Positions 14,679 to 23,536 are shown, counted from the first letter of the stretch. The stretch: DNA of 28,341 nt from Muribaculaceae bacterium (GCA_016302215.1 JAEDNZ010000003.1:1-28341), one strand, 5' to 3'. Translations and numbers: made by a program. Notes: a model not told the origin generated them from the sequence alone.

Positions 14679-15740
14679 ATGACGCGACCTTATACCTTCG
14701 ACAGAGTAGTGCGTATGGTGGTCACTGCCGTGTGTGTTGTGGCGGCTATATGGCTGATTGATGCCTTGAAATCAGTACTGCTGCCATTTTTGGTGGCATG
14801 GTTGATGGCATATATGATGGAGCCGTTGGTGCAAATCAACAGGCGCTATCTGCATCTGAGCGGTAGGGTCTTGGCTGTCATCATCACGCTTGTAGAGGTG
14901 TGTGCCGCTCTGGTGCTGTTGGCGATGTTCATACTGCCGCAGTTGTTTGCCGAGATGCACTATGTGGCGCGTATGGTCAGCGATTACGCTGTGAGCCGGC
15001 AGAATGTGCCGTTTATACCGGAGTCGGTGCATGAGTTTTTGCGTAGCCATATAGATTTCGGCACCATAGCATCAAAGATGACCTCGCAGGATATGCGCAA
15101 GGTGATAGAGTATCTGCTGTCGTTCTTATCCAGCGGCTATGATTTCGTTATGGGCATCTTCAATTGGTTTGCCGTGGTGCTGTATGTAATATTCATCATG
15201 ATTGATTACGACAAGCTGCTGCGAGGCTTCAGACGTATGGTGCCTCCCAAGTATCGCCACATAGTATTCGGGATATGCACGGATGTGAAGAACAGTATGA
15301 ACCATTACTTCCGCGGCCAAGCGCTGGTGGCGTTTATAGTAGGCATACTGTTTTGCATCGGTTTTGTAATCGTAGGATTACCCTTGGCGGTGGTCATGGG
15401 TCTGTTTATCGGCTTGCTGAATATGGTGCCGTACTTGCAGCTGATATCGCTGATACCCACCACCTTGCTGTGTCTGGTGTGCGCCACCAGCCCGGATGTG
15501 GATTTCTGGACTATATGGTGGGAGTGCATGGCGGTGTATATTGTGGTGCAGTGTATTCAGGATTTGTATCTTACCCCCAAGATTATGGGCAAGGCTATGG
15601 GGCTCAACCCGGCTATTATACTGCTGTCGCTATCAATATGGGGCTCATTGTTTGGCCTGATAGGGCTGATAATAGCATTGCCTATGACCACCCTGATATT
15701 GTCATACTACGACAGATATATCAATCCCCGGACACGCTAA
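14679..15740 (+). CDS. AI-2E family (PerM-like) permease
   Basis: This inner-membrane protein of 353 residues belongs to the UPF0118/AI-2E exporter family; members have been linked to AI-2 export or Na+/H+ antiport, so the substrate is open. Hydrophobic segments cluster at the N-terminus (VVTAVCVVAAIWLIDALKSV, LPFLVAWLMAYMMEPL) and the C-terminal half. Family motifs include FLVAWLMAYMMEPLV, YFRGQALVAFIVGILFCIGF, GLLNMVPYL and PKIMGKAMGLNPAIILLSL, the conserved GLxPxxxLLSL element. I chose the ATG at 14679; a TTG nine bases earlier (14670) is an alternative. GGAG lies only 3 bases before the ATG. It converges on menE with a 36-base gap and no evident hairpin. Confidence 0.9.
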   Translation: MTRPYTFDRVVRMVVTAVCVVAAIWLIDALKSVLLPFLVAWLMAYMMEPLVQINRRYLHLSGRVLAVIITLVEVCAALVLLAMFILPQLFAEMHYVARMVSDYAVSRQNVPFIPESVHEFLRSHIDFGTIASKMTSQDMRKVIEYLLSFLSSGYDFVMGIFNWFAVVLYVIFIMIDYDKLLRGFRRMVPPKYRHIVFGICTDVKNSMNHYFRGQALVAFIVGILFCIGFVIVGLPLAVVMGLFIGLLNMVPYLQLISLIPTTLLCLVCATSPDVDFWTIWWECMAVYIVVQCIQDLYLTPKIMGKAMGLNPAIILLSLSIWGSLFGLIGLIIALPMTTLILSYYDRYINPRTR

Positions 15741-15776
15741 CCCTCCGCGCCCTTGGAAAAATAGAAGAGGCTTTGC

Positions 15777-16742
15777 TCACTTGCCAATCTGAGGCGGCGA
15801 GAGGCGCAGGAGTTTGCCATTAGCGGTGCGGGGCAAGCGAGTTACGGCGAGGTATTGCCGCGGCAGAGTGCGCCGGTCGCTGACGATGCTTTCGATGACG
15901 CTTTTGATGCCGTTGACGTCGTCGGCTGAGCCTTCAAAGACGAGAGCCACGCTTTGGCCCCATTTGGCGTCGGGTGCGCCTGTTATATAAAATTGTAGCC
16001 GGGGCAAGACCCGTGATATTGCCCTCTCTAACGCTTCCGGACTGATTTTCAGGCCGCCGCTGTTGATGACGTGGTCATATCGGCCTTGCCACACAAATGA
16101 CAGGTGGTCATCACTGAGGTCGGCCACGAGGTCGTTGGTTATCAATCGCTTGAATGAAAACATTGGCGCGTTGATAATCAGGCAGCCGCGCGAGTCAATA
16201 TCAAATGATATGCCGGGCATAGCGTGGTAACGTAGGGCGCCCGATGAGTCAATACGAGCTAATGCCACATGGCTGCAGGTCTCTGTCATGCCGTAGGAGG
16301 CATACGCCACGAGGCGGCTGTCGGCGAGTGATAGCAAAGCGGCGGGCGATAATGGCGCTCCGCCTATTATTACCGCCGATACTTTATCGGCAATTCGGGT
16401 GTCGCGCAGCAGCCCGGGCAATTGTGATGGCACTATGGCGAGCAAATCTACATGGCCGGTAATAGTGATAGTGTTAGATACCGGCATCTCAATGAGTGAG
16501 CATCCGGCGGCGATGGCTCTCACCACCATCATCTTGCCGGCGATGTAGTCAGGCGATAGGGGCAGGGCCAGCACTGACGATGCGCTGATGCCGAAGAAGG
16601 CGTTTGTGGCTCTTGCCGAAGCGAGCATATCTTTTTTAGGCAAGCGTATCAGCTTGGGCTCTCCCGTAGAGCCTGACGTGTGGGCCTCGATGTAGGGTAG
16701 GGCATTGAACCACTCGCGCTTAAAGTCTGCTACCGATGCCAT
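15777..16742 (-). CDS. menE: o-Succinylbenzoate-CoA ligase, short form
   Basis: MenE adenylates o-succinylbenzoate and loads it on CoA in menaquinone synthesis. The 321-residue protein has the adenylate-forming-enzyme motifs: P-loop HTSGSTGEPK (21-30), YGMTETCSH (150-158), GRYDHVINSGGLKI (220-233) and the catalytic Lys310 in TANGKLLR. It lacks the roughly 100-150 N-terminal residues that precede the P-loop in E. coli MenE; I recall that short MenE proteins are usual in Bacteroidales, so this is probably not a truncation. Its start overlaps the end of menC by 13 bases (16730-16742), so it is cotranscribed and probably translationally coupled. It is the last gene of the operon. Confidence 0.93.
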   Translation of the reverse strand: MASVADFKREWFNALPYIEAHTSGSTGEPKLIRLPKKDMLASARATNAFFGISASSVLALPLSPDYIAGKMMVVRAIAAGCSLIEMPVSNTITITGHVDLLAIVPSQLPGLLRDTRIADKVSAVIIGGAPLSPAALLSLADSRLVAYASYGMTETCSHVALARIDSSGALRYHAMPGISFDIDSRGCLIINAPMFSFKRLITNDLVADLSDDHLSFVWQGRYDHVINSGGLKISPEALERAISRVLPRLQFYITGAPDAKWGQSVALVFEGSADDVNGIKSVIESIVSDRRTLPRQYLAVTRLPRTANGKLLRLSPPQIGK

Positions 16743-17758
16743 GACAGGTTAGGGAATGACCACTGCCCGCGTGGGTTGTATGATAATCTGTCGCCGATGA
16801 GCTGTAGGGGCGATGGTATGTTGTTGGTGAAGAGCTGCCCGGTGCCGAGGCCTTGAGGCCGGGCGATGCCGCGGTCGGCCACCCATTGCGCTATGGCGTT
16901 GAGGCCTAAGTTTGACTCTAAGGCCGATGTGGCCCACCACCCCACGCCTTCGGCTTCAGCTATGTCGGCCCACCGTGATGCTTCATTGAGGCCACCACAT
17001 AGGGCAGGCTTGAGTATGATGTAGTCAGGCTTGAGCGTGCTCAGCATATGGTGTTTCTGCTCGTCGCTGTGCAAGCCTATAAGCTCCTCGTCGAGGGCTA
17101 TGGCTATGGGACTGCTGCCGGGCAGCCGCTCACCGGGCTTGACGGGTTGCTCTATGGAGTGAATGTCAAAGGCGGCGAGATGCTCTAATTTGTTCATCGC
17201 CTCGTGTGGCGCGAATGACCCATTGGCGTCAAGCCTTATCTCCAGCGTAGCGGCGGGGAAGGTGGAGCGTATCAGCCGCAGTAGGTCGAGCTCTTCGTTG
17301 AAGTCAATGCCTCCGATTTTTAATTTGAGCACTTTAAATCCGGCGGCTAACTTTTCGTCAATGCGCTCGGCCATAGTGGCTTTGTCGCCCATCCATATCA
17401 GGCCATTTATCGGTATTGACAACCTGCCGCGGCCGAAGTCATTGTCGAAGACGATGCCTTCGGCGTTGTTGGCGAGATTGGCCATCGCCGTGTCAATGCC
17501 GAAGCGTATTGAGCTATACGGCGAAAGGTAAGAGCGGTCTTCGATATGCTTGCAGGCCTCGCTGAGGCGCTCCTCGTAGTCATCGTGGTCGTCATGGCTC
17601 AGGCCTTTAAAGAGGGCACACTCACCCCATCCGCATCGGCCTGCCTCGTCGTCGGTGATGCGCACGAAGTATGTGTCCTTGGCGCACATACTGCCGCGCG
17701 AGGTGCGAGCATCAAATTTGAACGTCAGGCGATATTTAGCCCACTCGGCATACATCAT
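16730..17758 (-). CDS. menC: o-Succinylbenzoate synthase
   Basis: MenC dehydrates SHCHC to o-succinylbenzoate. It is an enolase-superfamily barrel enzyme, and the 342-residue protein keeps the expected catalytic set: Lys145-x-Lys147 in KVLKLKIGG, metal ligands Asp177 (IRLDANG), Glu203 (SIEQPV) and Asp223 (ALDEEL), and Lys250 (DYIILKPALCGG). The N-terminal capping domain covers about residues 1-110. The ATG at 17758 overlaps the menB stop (ATGATG reading, 4 bases), and a second Met follows directly, so the exact start could be 17755. The context between menB and menE settles it as MenC rather than an N-acylamino acid racemase or dipeptide epimerase. Confidence 0.95.
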   Translation of the reverse strand: MMYAEWAKYRLTFKFDARTSRGSMCAKDTYFVRITDDEAGRCGWGECALFKGLSHDDHDDYEERLSEACKHIEDRSYLSPYSSIRFGIDTAMANLANNAEGIVFDNDFGRGRLSIPINGLIWMGDKATMAERIDEKLAAGFKVLKLKIGGIDFNEELDLLRLIRSTFPAATLEIRLDANGSFAPHEAMNKLEHLAAFDIHSIEQPVKPGERLPGSSPIAIALDEELIGLHSDEQKHHMLSTLKPDYIILKPALCGGLNEASRWADIAEAEGVGWWATSALESNLGLNAIAQWVADRGIARPQGLGTGQLFTNNIPSPLQLIGDRLSYNPRGQWSFPNLSWHR

Positions 17759-18579
17759 CCGGGGAATTGCGGGAATTGGTCAAAGTCAGGGTCGCGCTTC
17801 TCCAAAAACGCATTCTTGCCTTCTTGAGCCTCGTCCATCAGGTAATACATCAGTGTGGCATCGCCGGCAAACTCCATAAGGCCGCGCTGCCCGTCGAGCT
17901 CGGCGTTGAGCGCGCGTTTAATCATACGTATGGCAAATGGGCTGCGCTTCATAATCGTCTCGCACCACTCCACCACCTCGTCTTCGAGGCAGTCAAGGGG
18001 CACCACCTTGTTGACCATGCCCATTTCGAGCGCTTCGGCGGCGGTGTATTGTCGGCAGAGAAACCATATCTCGCGTGTCTTTTTTTGCCCTACGCATCGG
18101 GCGAGGTATGATGAGCCGAAGCCGGCGTCAAAACTTCCAACCTTGGGCCCTGTTTGGCCGAAGCGAGCGTTGTCTGACGCTATGGTAAGGTCGCACACCA
18201 CTTGCAGCACATTGCCGCCGCCGATGGCATAGCCATTGACAGCTGCTATCACCGGCTTGGGGATAGAGCGAATGGCTTTGTGCACATCGAGCACGTTGAG
18301 GCGCGGAGTGCCATCGGCATCTCTATATCCGCCGCGGCTCTTATAGTTTTGGTCGCCGCCCGAGCAAAATGCTTTGTCGCCGGCGCCGGTGAGCACTATC
18401 ACTCTCACTTCGCTATGGTCGCGGCAGTAGTCTAAGGCCTCGAGGATTTGGGCATTGGTCTGCGGCCGGAAGGCGTTATACACTTGCGGCCGATTTATGG
18501 TGATGCGTGCTATGCCGTTGTAGTAGTCAAATAGGATATCGGTGTATTCCTTGATCGGTTTCCAATTGCGCTGTTGCAT
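17755..18579 (-). CDS. menB: 1,4-Dihydroxy-2-naphthoyl-CoA synthase
   Basis: MenB is a crotonase-fold enzyme that closes the second ring of naphthoquinone from succinylbenzoyl-CoA. From the ATG at 18579 it has 274 residues starting MQQRNWKPIKEYTDILFDYY, like Bacteroides MenB. An in-frame GTG at 18633, hard against the menD stop, would add 18 atypical residues and is unlikely. Family motifs are present: GAGDKAFCSGGDQN, VNGYAIGGGNVLQVVCDLTIAS, and FGQTGPKVGSFDAGFGSSYL. The QTG (not QTD) reading places it with the bicarbonate-dependent type I MenB proteins, as in E. coli. The C-terminal DEAQEGKNAFLEKRDPDF is canonical. It lies 54 bases after menD and overlaps menC by 4 bases. Confidence 0.96.
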   Translation of the reverse strand: MQQRNWKPIKEYTDILFDYYNGIARITINRPQVYNAFRPQTNAQILEALDYCRDHSEVRVIVLTGAGDKAFCSGGDQNYKSRGGYRDADGTPRLNVLDVHKAIRSIPKPVIAAVNGYAIGGGNVLQVVCDLTIASDNARFGQTGPKVGSFDAGFGSSYLARCVGQKKTREIWFLCRQYTAAEALEMGMVNKVVPLDCLEDEVVEWCETIMKRSPFAIRMIKRALNAELDGQRGLMEFAGDATLMYYLMDEAQEGKNAFLEKRDPDFDQFPQFPG

Positions 18580-18633
18580 ATCTGTTGTTTGTACGGGATT
18601 ATTAGTTGGGATTAGGGGATAGGGGTGGGGCAC

Positions 18634-20358
18634 TTATTGTGCCGAGAAGTAGGCGTCCAAGATGTCAGTGCTTATATCAGGAGGCGTCACCACTTCGAGG
18701 ATAGCCGGCCGCGCAGACTGCGAGTACATATCATCTAAGGCCGTAATGAGCGATGGGCGGTCAGTGGCTTTGTAGTAAGCAAAGTCAAAGGCCTCGGCCA
18801 GGTGCTCTAACGGCAGATTGACATTGCCTGAGAGGAGGCTTTCGCGCTCCGGCAAGTCTCTTGTGGAAGGTATGTACCTGAAAATGCCGCCTCCGCCATT
18901 GTTGATAACGATGATTTTGAGGCGCGGCGTGAGCAGCGTAGAGGCTAATGCCCCGAGGTCGTATTGCGCACTCATATCGCCGGTGATTAGGAGTGTGGAG
19001 CCGGCGGTGTGGGCCAGCGAGGCTCCTATCGCGGTAGAGGTGCAGCCGTCGATGCCGCTGACGCCTCTGTTGCAGTCAATACGCCGCATGCCATCGGTGG
19101 TGAATAGCTGCATATAGCGTATGGCGGTGCCATTGCTGACCTGGACATTGCAATCAGCCGGCACTGATGCGGCTATCATGCTGAAGGCTACAAAGTCACT
19201 CCATGGGGCCGACTGCGCCATGGCGTATGCCTCGCGGTGGGCTAAGGCCGAGGTGTTGGAGTATAGCTCGTCAAAAAGTGCAGCCTGCGGCGTGGCTTGC
19301 CCGGGTGTGATGTGCTTGAATACATCGGCGGCGAAAGCAGCCTCATCGACGGCTATTCGCCGTGTCAGCAGCCCTTTAAAGCAATCTATGGCGTGGTCGT
19401 GGAGGCCTATGCTCCAGTGCTCGGTGTCGCTATCTCTATAGCGGCGCAGATGGCGTTTTATCATACGCGATACCAGTGAGCCGCCCATCGTGATTATAAT
19501 ATCCGGGCGTAATGCCTCTTCCGGGGCATCGGTGCTTGCCGGAAGGCGAGACAAGGTGCCATCGATGTTGTCAATGAATGAGCTATGACGCAGATTGGAC
19601 TGCGCCTCATGCATTATCACTACGCCGGGGATGTCTGACCACAATTTCAGCGCCTCGTTAAGGCGCGTGTCCGGCGCGTGAAATCCCACAATCACCATCA
19701 CACGGCGGCCGCTAAGTTCCTCGGCGAGCTTGAGTGCATCGTCGGCGCTGAGGCGTGGTGTCGGCTCTGTGAGCGATATGCGCCGGGCGTTGTCAGGCGT
19801 TATGGCTCGGCATGTGTCAATGGTGCCGTTGAGAGGTTCGTCAAGGCTGATGTTGATGTGTACCGGACCTCTTGCGCCTGACATTGCGCATAATATGGCA
19901 TCGTTGATACGGCGATTGATGTACCACTGCTGAGTGTCAGTGGGCGAGTCGTAGGCGATATTGAATGTGGCCTTGGTAAAATTGGCGAGAGCTCCCGGCT
20001 GACGCAGTGTCTGGGAGTCGTCTTGGTCAATCCATTCAGCGGGCCGGTCAGCCGAGATTACAATCAGTGGTATGTGGCGGTAGTATGCCTCAGCTACTGC
20101 CGGGGCGTAGTTGAGCAATGCAGTGCCGGAGGTGCACACCAGCGCCACCGGGCGGGCTGAGATATCGGCGATGCCCAGCGCTATGAAGGCTGCCGAGCGC
20201 TCATCAATGACGCAATGAGTGGTGATGCTCGGGCATCGCTTGAGCGACATGACGATGGGCACATTGCGCGTGCCTGGCGACACAACGGCATCTGTGATGC
20301 CGTGTGCCGCCAGCAGCGATGTGAGTATCTGTACTGAACGTTTGTCGGTTGTCGTCAA
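18634..20358 (-). CDS. menD: SEPHCHC synthase (2-succinyl-5-enolpyruvyl-6-hydroxy-3-cyclohexene-1-carboxylate synthase)
   Basis: MenD is the ThDP-dependent enzyme joining isochorismate with 2-oxoglutarate, the first committed step of menaquinone synthesis. The 574-residue protein shows VVSPGTRNVPIV, the catalytic Glu53 in IDERSAAFIALGIA, CTSGTALLNYAPAVAEAYY, ISADRPAEW, and the ThDP-binding region LLITGDMSAQYDLGALASTL to NNGGGGIFRYIPS. The start is a TTG at 20358. No ATG is available before residue 36, and the protein begins MTTTDKRSVQIL, aligning with the usual N-terminus. The frame is continuous with that of malQ: after the malQ TAA there are 11 sense codons and then the TTG. It is probably cotranscribed from the malQ promoter. 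Confidence 0.95.
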   Translation of the reverse strand: MTTTDKRSVQILTSLLAAHGITDAVVSPGTRNVPIVMSLKRCPSITTHCVIDERSAAFIALGIADISARPVALVCTSGTALLNYAPAVAEAYYRHIPLIVISADRPAEWIDQDDSQTLRQPGALANFTKATFNIAYDSPTDTQQWYINRRINDAILCAMSGARGPVHINISLDEPLNGTIDTCRAITPDNARRISLTEPTPRLSADDALKLAEELSGRRVMVIVGFHAPDTRLNEALKLWSDIPGVVIMHEAQSNLRHSSFIDNIDGTLSRLPASTDAPEEALRPDIIITMGGSLVSRMIKRHLRRYRDSDTEHWSIGLHDHAIDCFKGLLTRRIAVDEAAFAADVFKHITPGQATPQAALFDELYSNTSALAHREAYAMAQSAPWSDFVAFSMIAASVPADCNVQVSNGTAIRYMQLFTTDGMRRIDCNRGVSGIDGCTSTAIGASLAHTAGSTLLITGDMSAQYDLGALASTLLTPRLKIIVINNGGGGIFRYIPSTRDLPERESLLSGNVNLPLEHLAEAFDFAYYKATDRPSLITALDDMYSQSARPAILEVVTPPDISTDILDAYFSAQ

Positions 20359-20391
20359 GTCTGTGGTGTCAGTGCGTGATTGTAGCGTAAG

Positions 20392-23064
20392 TTATCGGCC
20401 TGAATATACCACTTTGTCGTGCAACTTACTGTTGAAGTCATCGGCTGCGATGAGGTCTTCGACATTGAGGTGCATGCGGTATCTCCAGTAGTGGCGTGGA
20501 TTGGCCGGCACATTGATTTGCTCTTCGGCCGGATTTTCTCGGCGCAGATTGCCATCCATAGAGAGCCAATCTTGCAGCGGTATGATGCAGAGCATCGACG
20601 GCGATTTGAGGTGCTGGTCGAGAATTTGCTCGCATATCCACGGCTCGGCAAAGAAGGGCGCTTCGCCGTGCTGACGCAATACTGTGTTGTAGAACTCTTG
20701 AGTCTTTTCTCTATTCTCTTCCCACCAGGCTCTCACGCCTCCCATGTCATGGGTCGAGGTGGTGCATACCGAGTAGTAGGGATAGCTCCAGGTGTTGCCG
20801 AAAGGCGTGGTCGGGTCTTTGGGCATGCGCTGTATCTCGAGCGATAATATCTCCAGCGCGCTCATCACGGCGGGCACGCAGTCGGGTATCATACCGAGGT
20901 CTTCGGCGCAGGTGAGCATGTCGGTGGCTTCGAGCAGCGGCGGCATCTTCCACATCGCCTTGCCATACCAGAAGTCGTTGTGGCGGCGGTAGTAGAAGTC
21001 GTTGTACAAGCGGTCAAAGCACCAGCGCTCGTAGTCATTGAGCGAGCGATAGATATGGGTGAATTGGGCTGAGATGCGCGGGTGATATTTGCCTTTCTCG
21101 TACATGTCCTCCACGAAGAGCACATCGTCAATCAGGCCGAGAAGGCCGTCACGCAGGCGGCGATTTTTCTCATTATCCTCTTCGTTGGCAAAGTATTCGG
21201 TCACGCCGCGTTGGGTGGTGAACGGGTCTTTGAGTTTGTATCTGCCGTATCCTATGCTGTAGAGGAAGCGCTCACGTGCCTCATCAGTGTATTCGCCGAA
21301 GAAGTCGCCGAGGAAGTAGTCCATGATATACGGCGTGGTCTGCAGGTCAATGTCGAGCCAGAAGTCATAGTTATATCGCAGCTCATCGACAGAGAAGGGC
21401 AGGGCGGGGTTAAACATACCCAGCAGGCCGTGCACCGCATTGCAGGGTATTTGCCATATTCTGAAGAAGCCGAGGACGTGGTCAATGCGATAGGCATCAA
21501 AGTATTCGGCCATCTTGCGGAAACGTGCCTTCCACCATGCAAAGCCATCTTTGTTCATCTCCTCCCAGTTGTAGGTGGGGAAGCCCCAGTTTTGGCCTTG
21601 TACAGAGAAGTCATCAGGCGGCGCACCGGCCTGGCAATCCATATTGAACAGGCGCGGCTCTATCCACGCATCTACGCTGGTGCGCGAGATACCGATAGGT
21701 ATGTCGCCCTTAATAGCTATGCCGTGGCTGTTGGCGTATTCATGCACATGGCGCATCTGCTTGTCGAGGTTGTATTGCAGATAGCACACATAGTCTATCT
21801 CATGGCGGTTTGCCTCAATGAAGGCATTGACCTTGGCGGCATCATATACAGCATATTCGCCCCAATGCGCAAAGTCAGCCGTGCCATATTTGTCGCGAAG
21901 CACGCAGAAGGCGGCGTAAGGCATCAGCCACTGCTCATTCTTAGCCACGAAGGCCTGATACTCCTCGCCGGCTATCACGCGAGCGCCTTCTTGAGCGAAT
22001 ATTTCGTGGAAATACGCTATCTTGCCCTGGTTGACGCGCTCATAGTCTATCTCCGGCAGCGCGTTAAGCTCGCGAGCAAGGTTGTCATAATGCAGGCGTC
22101 GCTCAGCATCGGCCAGGATACCCAACTCCGGCAATCGCAGATACATTGGGTGCAGAGCAAAGCACGAGTTGGAGTTGTAGGGGTACGAATCGGTCCATGT
22201 GTGGGTCATCGTGGTGTCGTTGATGGGCAATATCTGTAAGAATTTCTGCCCCGTCTTGACAGCCCAGTCAACCATCAGCTTCAAGTCATAGAAGTCACCT
22301 ACGCCGAAATCCTCATTGCTGCGAACGGCAAACACCGGGATGGCTGTGCCCGCGCCCTTCCATGGCGTGAGGGGATTGATAAAGCGCATACCGGCAAGGA
22401 TCGTGGCGCAGTCTTTAGCCGGCGTGATGCCGAAGGTGCGATTGTTGCCACCCTCCCATGCCACCACTTGACCTTTAGCATCAAGTATGAGAAACTTATA
22501 TTCGGTGTCGGCGTTAATACCCTTAATATCTATCACGGCGGTCCATTGCGGATAATCAAAATCGCTGAGTACGACAGCCTTCTGAGGATCCCAATTGCCC
22601 AACGAGTCGGTGGCGCCGCTGACGGCCAGCTTTTGATCAGGGCGCAACATAGGCGCTGCTACTTGCAGCAAGATTGTGGCCTGGCGAGGCCTGAGCTGCT
22701 TGTCACGATCGCCGCGCTTGCATATACATTCGGTAAAGGCCGATGCATAATAAGGCTTGTCGTAAGGCTGATCTTGCCAGCGGTCATACACCTCATAAGT
22801 CTTGGCGACACGAGCCTTGACAAATGTGTGAGGCTTGCCCCATTCGTGCTTGGTGTAGCCATTGTCGTGACGCACGATGTAGCGGTAATCAAAATCTCCC
22901 ACAGCATCAGGCACCTCAACCGTCATGCTCCAATGCTCAGTGCCATCGAGTGACATTTTCACGGCCAGAGACTCATCGCCGCCTCCGAGCTGCTCGGGGG
23001 CGCCGACTACATAAACCGACTCTCCCCAGTTGGTGCGATAGTCGATATTTAGCGTTATTTTCAT
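20392..23064 (-). CDS. malQ: 4-alpha-glucanotransferase with two CBM20 domains (amylomaltase, DPE2-like)
   Basis: This GH77 enzyme moves alpha-1,4-glucan segments between maltodextrins. The 890-residue protein starts with two starch-binding CBM20 modules (about 1-115 and 128-235; YVVGAPEQLGGGDE and LAVSGATDSLGNWDPQKAV are typical strands). The catalytic domain follows, with nucleophile Asp528 in AYRIDHVLGFFRIW, acid/base Glu721 in CAEDLGMIP and Asp773 in TSTHDMGG. A large insertion between catalytic elements makes it resemble plant cytosolic DPE2 and Bacteroides homologues rather than the 500-residue plant DPE1 type. There is no signal peptide, so it acts on maltodextrins or glycogen in the cytoplasm. 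It has a strong promoter upstream and is followed after 33 bases by menD. Confidence 0.95.
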   Translation of the reverse strand: MKITLNIDYRTNWGESVYVVGAPEQLGGGDESLAVKMSLDGTEHWSMTVEVPDAVGDFDYRYIVRHDNGYTKHEWGKPHTFVKARVAKTYEVYDRWQDQPYDKPYYASAFTECICKRGDRDKQLRPRQATILLQVAAPMLRPDQKLAVSGATDSLGNWDPQKAVVLSDFDYPQWTAVIDIKGINADTEYKFLILDAKGQVVAWEGGNNRTFGITPAKDCATILAGMRFINPLTPWKGAGTAIPVFAVRSNEDFGVGDFYDLKLMVDWAVKTGQKFLQILPINDTTMTHTWTDSYPYNSNSCFALHPMYLRLPELGILADAERRLHYDNLARELNALPEIDYERVNQGKIAYFHEIFAQEGARVIAGEEYQAFVAKNEQWLMPYAAFCVLRDKYGTADFAHWGEYAVYDAAKVNAFIEANRHEIDYVCYLQYNLDKQMRHVHEYANSHGIAIKGDIPIGISRTSVDAWIEPRLFNMDCQAGAPPDDFSVQGQNWGFPTYNWEEMNKDGFAWWKARFRKMAEYFDAYRIDHVLGFFRIWQIPCNAVHGLLGMFNPALPFSVDELRYNYDFWLDIDLQTTPYIMDYFLGDFFGEYTDEARERFLYSIGYGRYKLKDPFTTQRGVTEYFANEEDNEKNRRLRDGLLGLIDDVLFVEDMYEKGKYHPRISAQFTHIYRSLNDYERWCFDRLYNDFYYRRHNDFWYGKAMWKMPPLLEATDMLTCAEDLGMIPDCVPAVMSALEILSLEIQRMPKDPTTPFGNTWSYPYYSVCTTSTHDMGGVRAWWEENREKTQEFYNTVLRQHGEAPFFAEPWICEQILDQHLKSPSMLCIIPLQDWLSMDGNLRRENPAEEQINVPANPRHYWRYRMHLNVEDLIAADDFNSKLHDKVVYSGR

Positions 23065-23130
23065 GTCGATGATATATTGTTTTTTCTGGTATTATCAAAT
23101 ATGATATTTATGTCGCTAACACTTTGGGAG

Positions 23131-23162
23131 CAAAGTTACATTTATTTTTTCAATTCTGCAAA
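23131..23162 (-). promoter_or_regulatory. Bacteroidetes-type promoter of the malQ-men operon
   Basis: On the minus strand TTTG (23159-23162) is followed by exactly 20 bases and TAACTTTG (23131-23138), a near-perfect consensus. Transcription should start near 23125, leaving a leader of about 60 bases before malQ. As no other promoter was found before menD, this may drive the men genes too. Confidence 0.8.
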
Positions 23163-23297
23163 TCTTATGCATCAGCACACAATGGCAATAGCATCAAAGC
23201 ATCAAAGCCCGCCGCAGCGCCGGGCAGAGGCAAGTCCGGGTGTGGCAGGCGAGCGAGCGCTTGTGCGGCGGCGAGGCGGCGGACGGCCTTTCAGGCA

Positions 23298-23319
23298 ATA
23301 TCAGCCTCACGGCTGATAT
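23298..23319. repeat. Perfect 9-bp hairpin with tetraloop
   Basis: ATATCAGCC (23298-23306) and GGCTGATAT (23311-23319) flank the loop TCAC. No T-run follows on either strand, so its role is unknown. Confidence 0.6.
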
Positions 23320-23353
23320 GCGCGCCCGGCACGCATCGCCGCGCCGCTCCGGC

Positions 23354-23380
23354 GACCTGTCCGACTTGTCAGACTTGTCA
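23354..23380. repeat. Three tandem 9-base units
   Basis: GACCTGTCC, GACTTGTCA and GACTTGTCA lie head to tail; the last two are identical. I recall 9-base SD/SK-type repeats of this kind in Bacteroidales intergenic regions. The array is too short and the units too small for CRISPR. Confidence 0.6.
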
Positions 23381-23453
23381 AACAACGCGTTAAGCGCTGA
23401 TATCGAGGTGATTATCAGGGCGCGCCGAGGGACGCTGCAGTGCTATACAACGA

Positions 23454-23482
23454 GGCTGAGCGGCAATCAATGCCGCTCAGCC
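23454..23482 (-). terminator. Hairpin downstream of the ATP-grasp remnant
   Basis: A perfect 12-bp stem, GGCTGAGCGGCA (23454-23465) with TGCCGCTCAGCC (23471-23482), encloses the 5-base loop ATCAA. It lies about 55 bases past the stop of the minus-strand ATP-grasp remnant and is probably the 3' hairpin of that operon, although no T-run follows. Confidence 0.5.
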
Positions 23483-23536
23483 CGAATACAAACACCAGCT
23501 ACACCGCTGATTTTATCCGTTATAAATTGGTTGTTA

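Larger units (their letters stand above)
23163..23536. other. GC-rich non-coding spacer with hairpins and short repeats
   Basis: This 374-base stretch between the malQ promoter and the ATP-grasp remnant has no credible gene. It holds two perfect hairpins (23298-23319, 23454-23482), three 9-base tandem units (23354-23380) and a doubled GCATCAAA (23191-23206). Open frames across it translate to repetitive, unfamiliar peptides in both directions. Confidence 0.65.

Noticed and set aside
18580..18633. GTG start for menB at 18633
   Set aside because: The 18 added residues are Pro- and Asn-rich and atypical; the ATG at 18579 matches known MenB N-termini.
21082..22239. A 385-codon plus-strand frame inside malQ
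   Set aside because: It is antisense to the GH77 catalytic domain, and the long frame is explained by codon composition. The peptide has no recognisable motif.
23354..23380. Possible CRISPR array
   Set aside because: Units are 9 bases without spacers, only three copies, and no cas genes are near.
23194..23385. Small protein with SDKSDRS-like repeats in the spacer
   Set aside because: The peptide arises from the 9-base tandem units and GC-rich sequence, with no ribosome-binding or family support.
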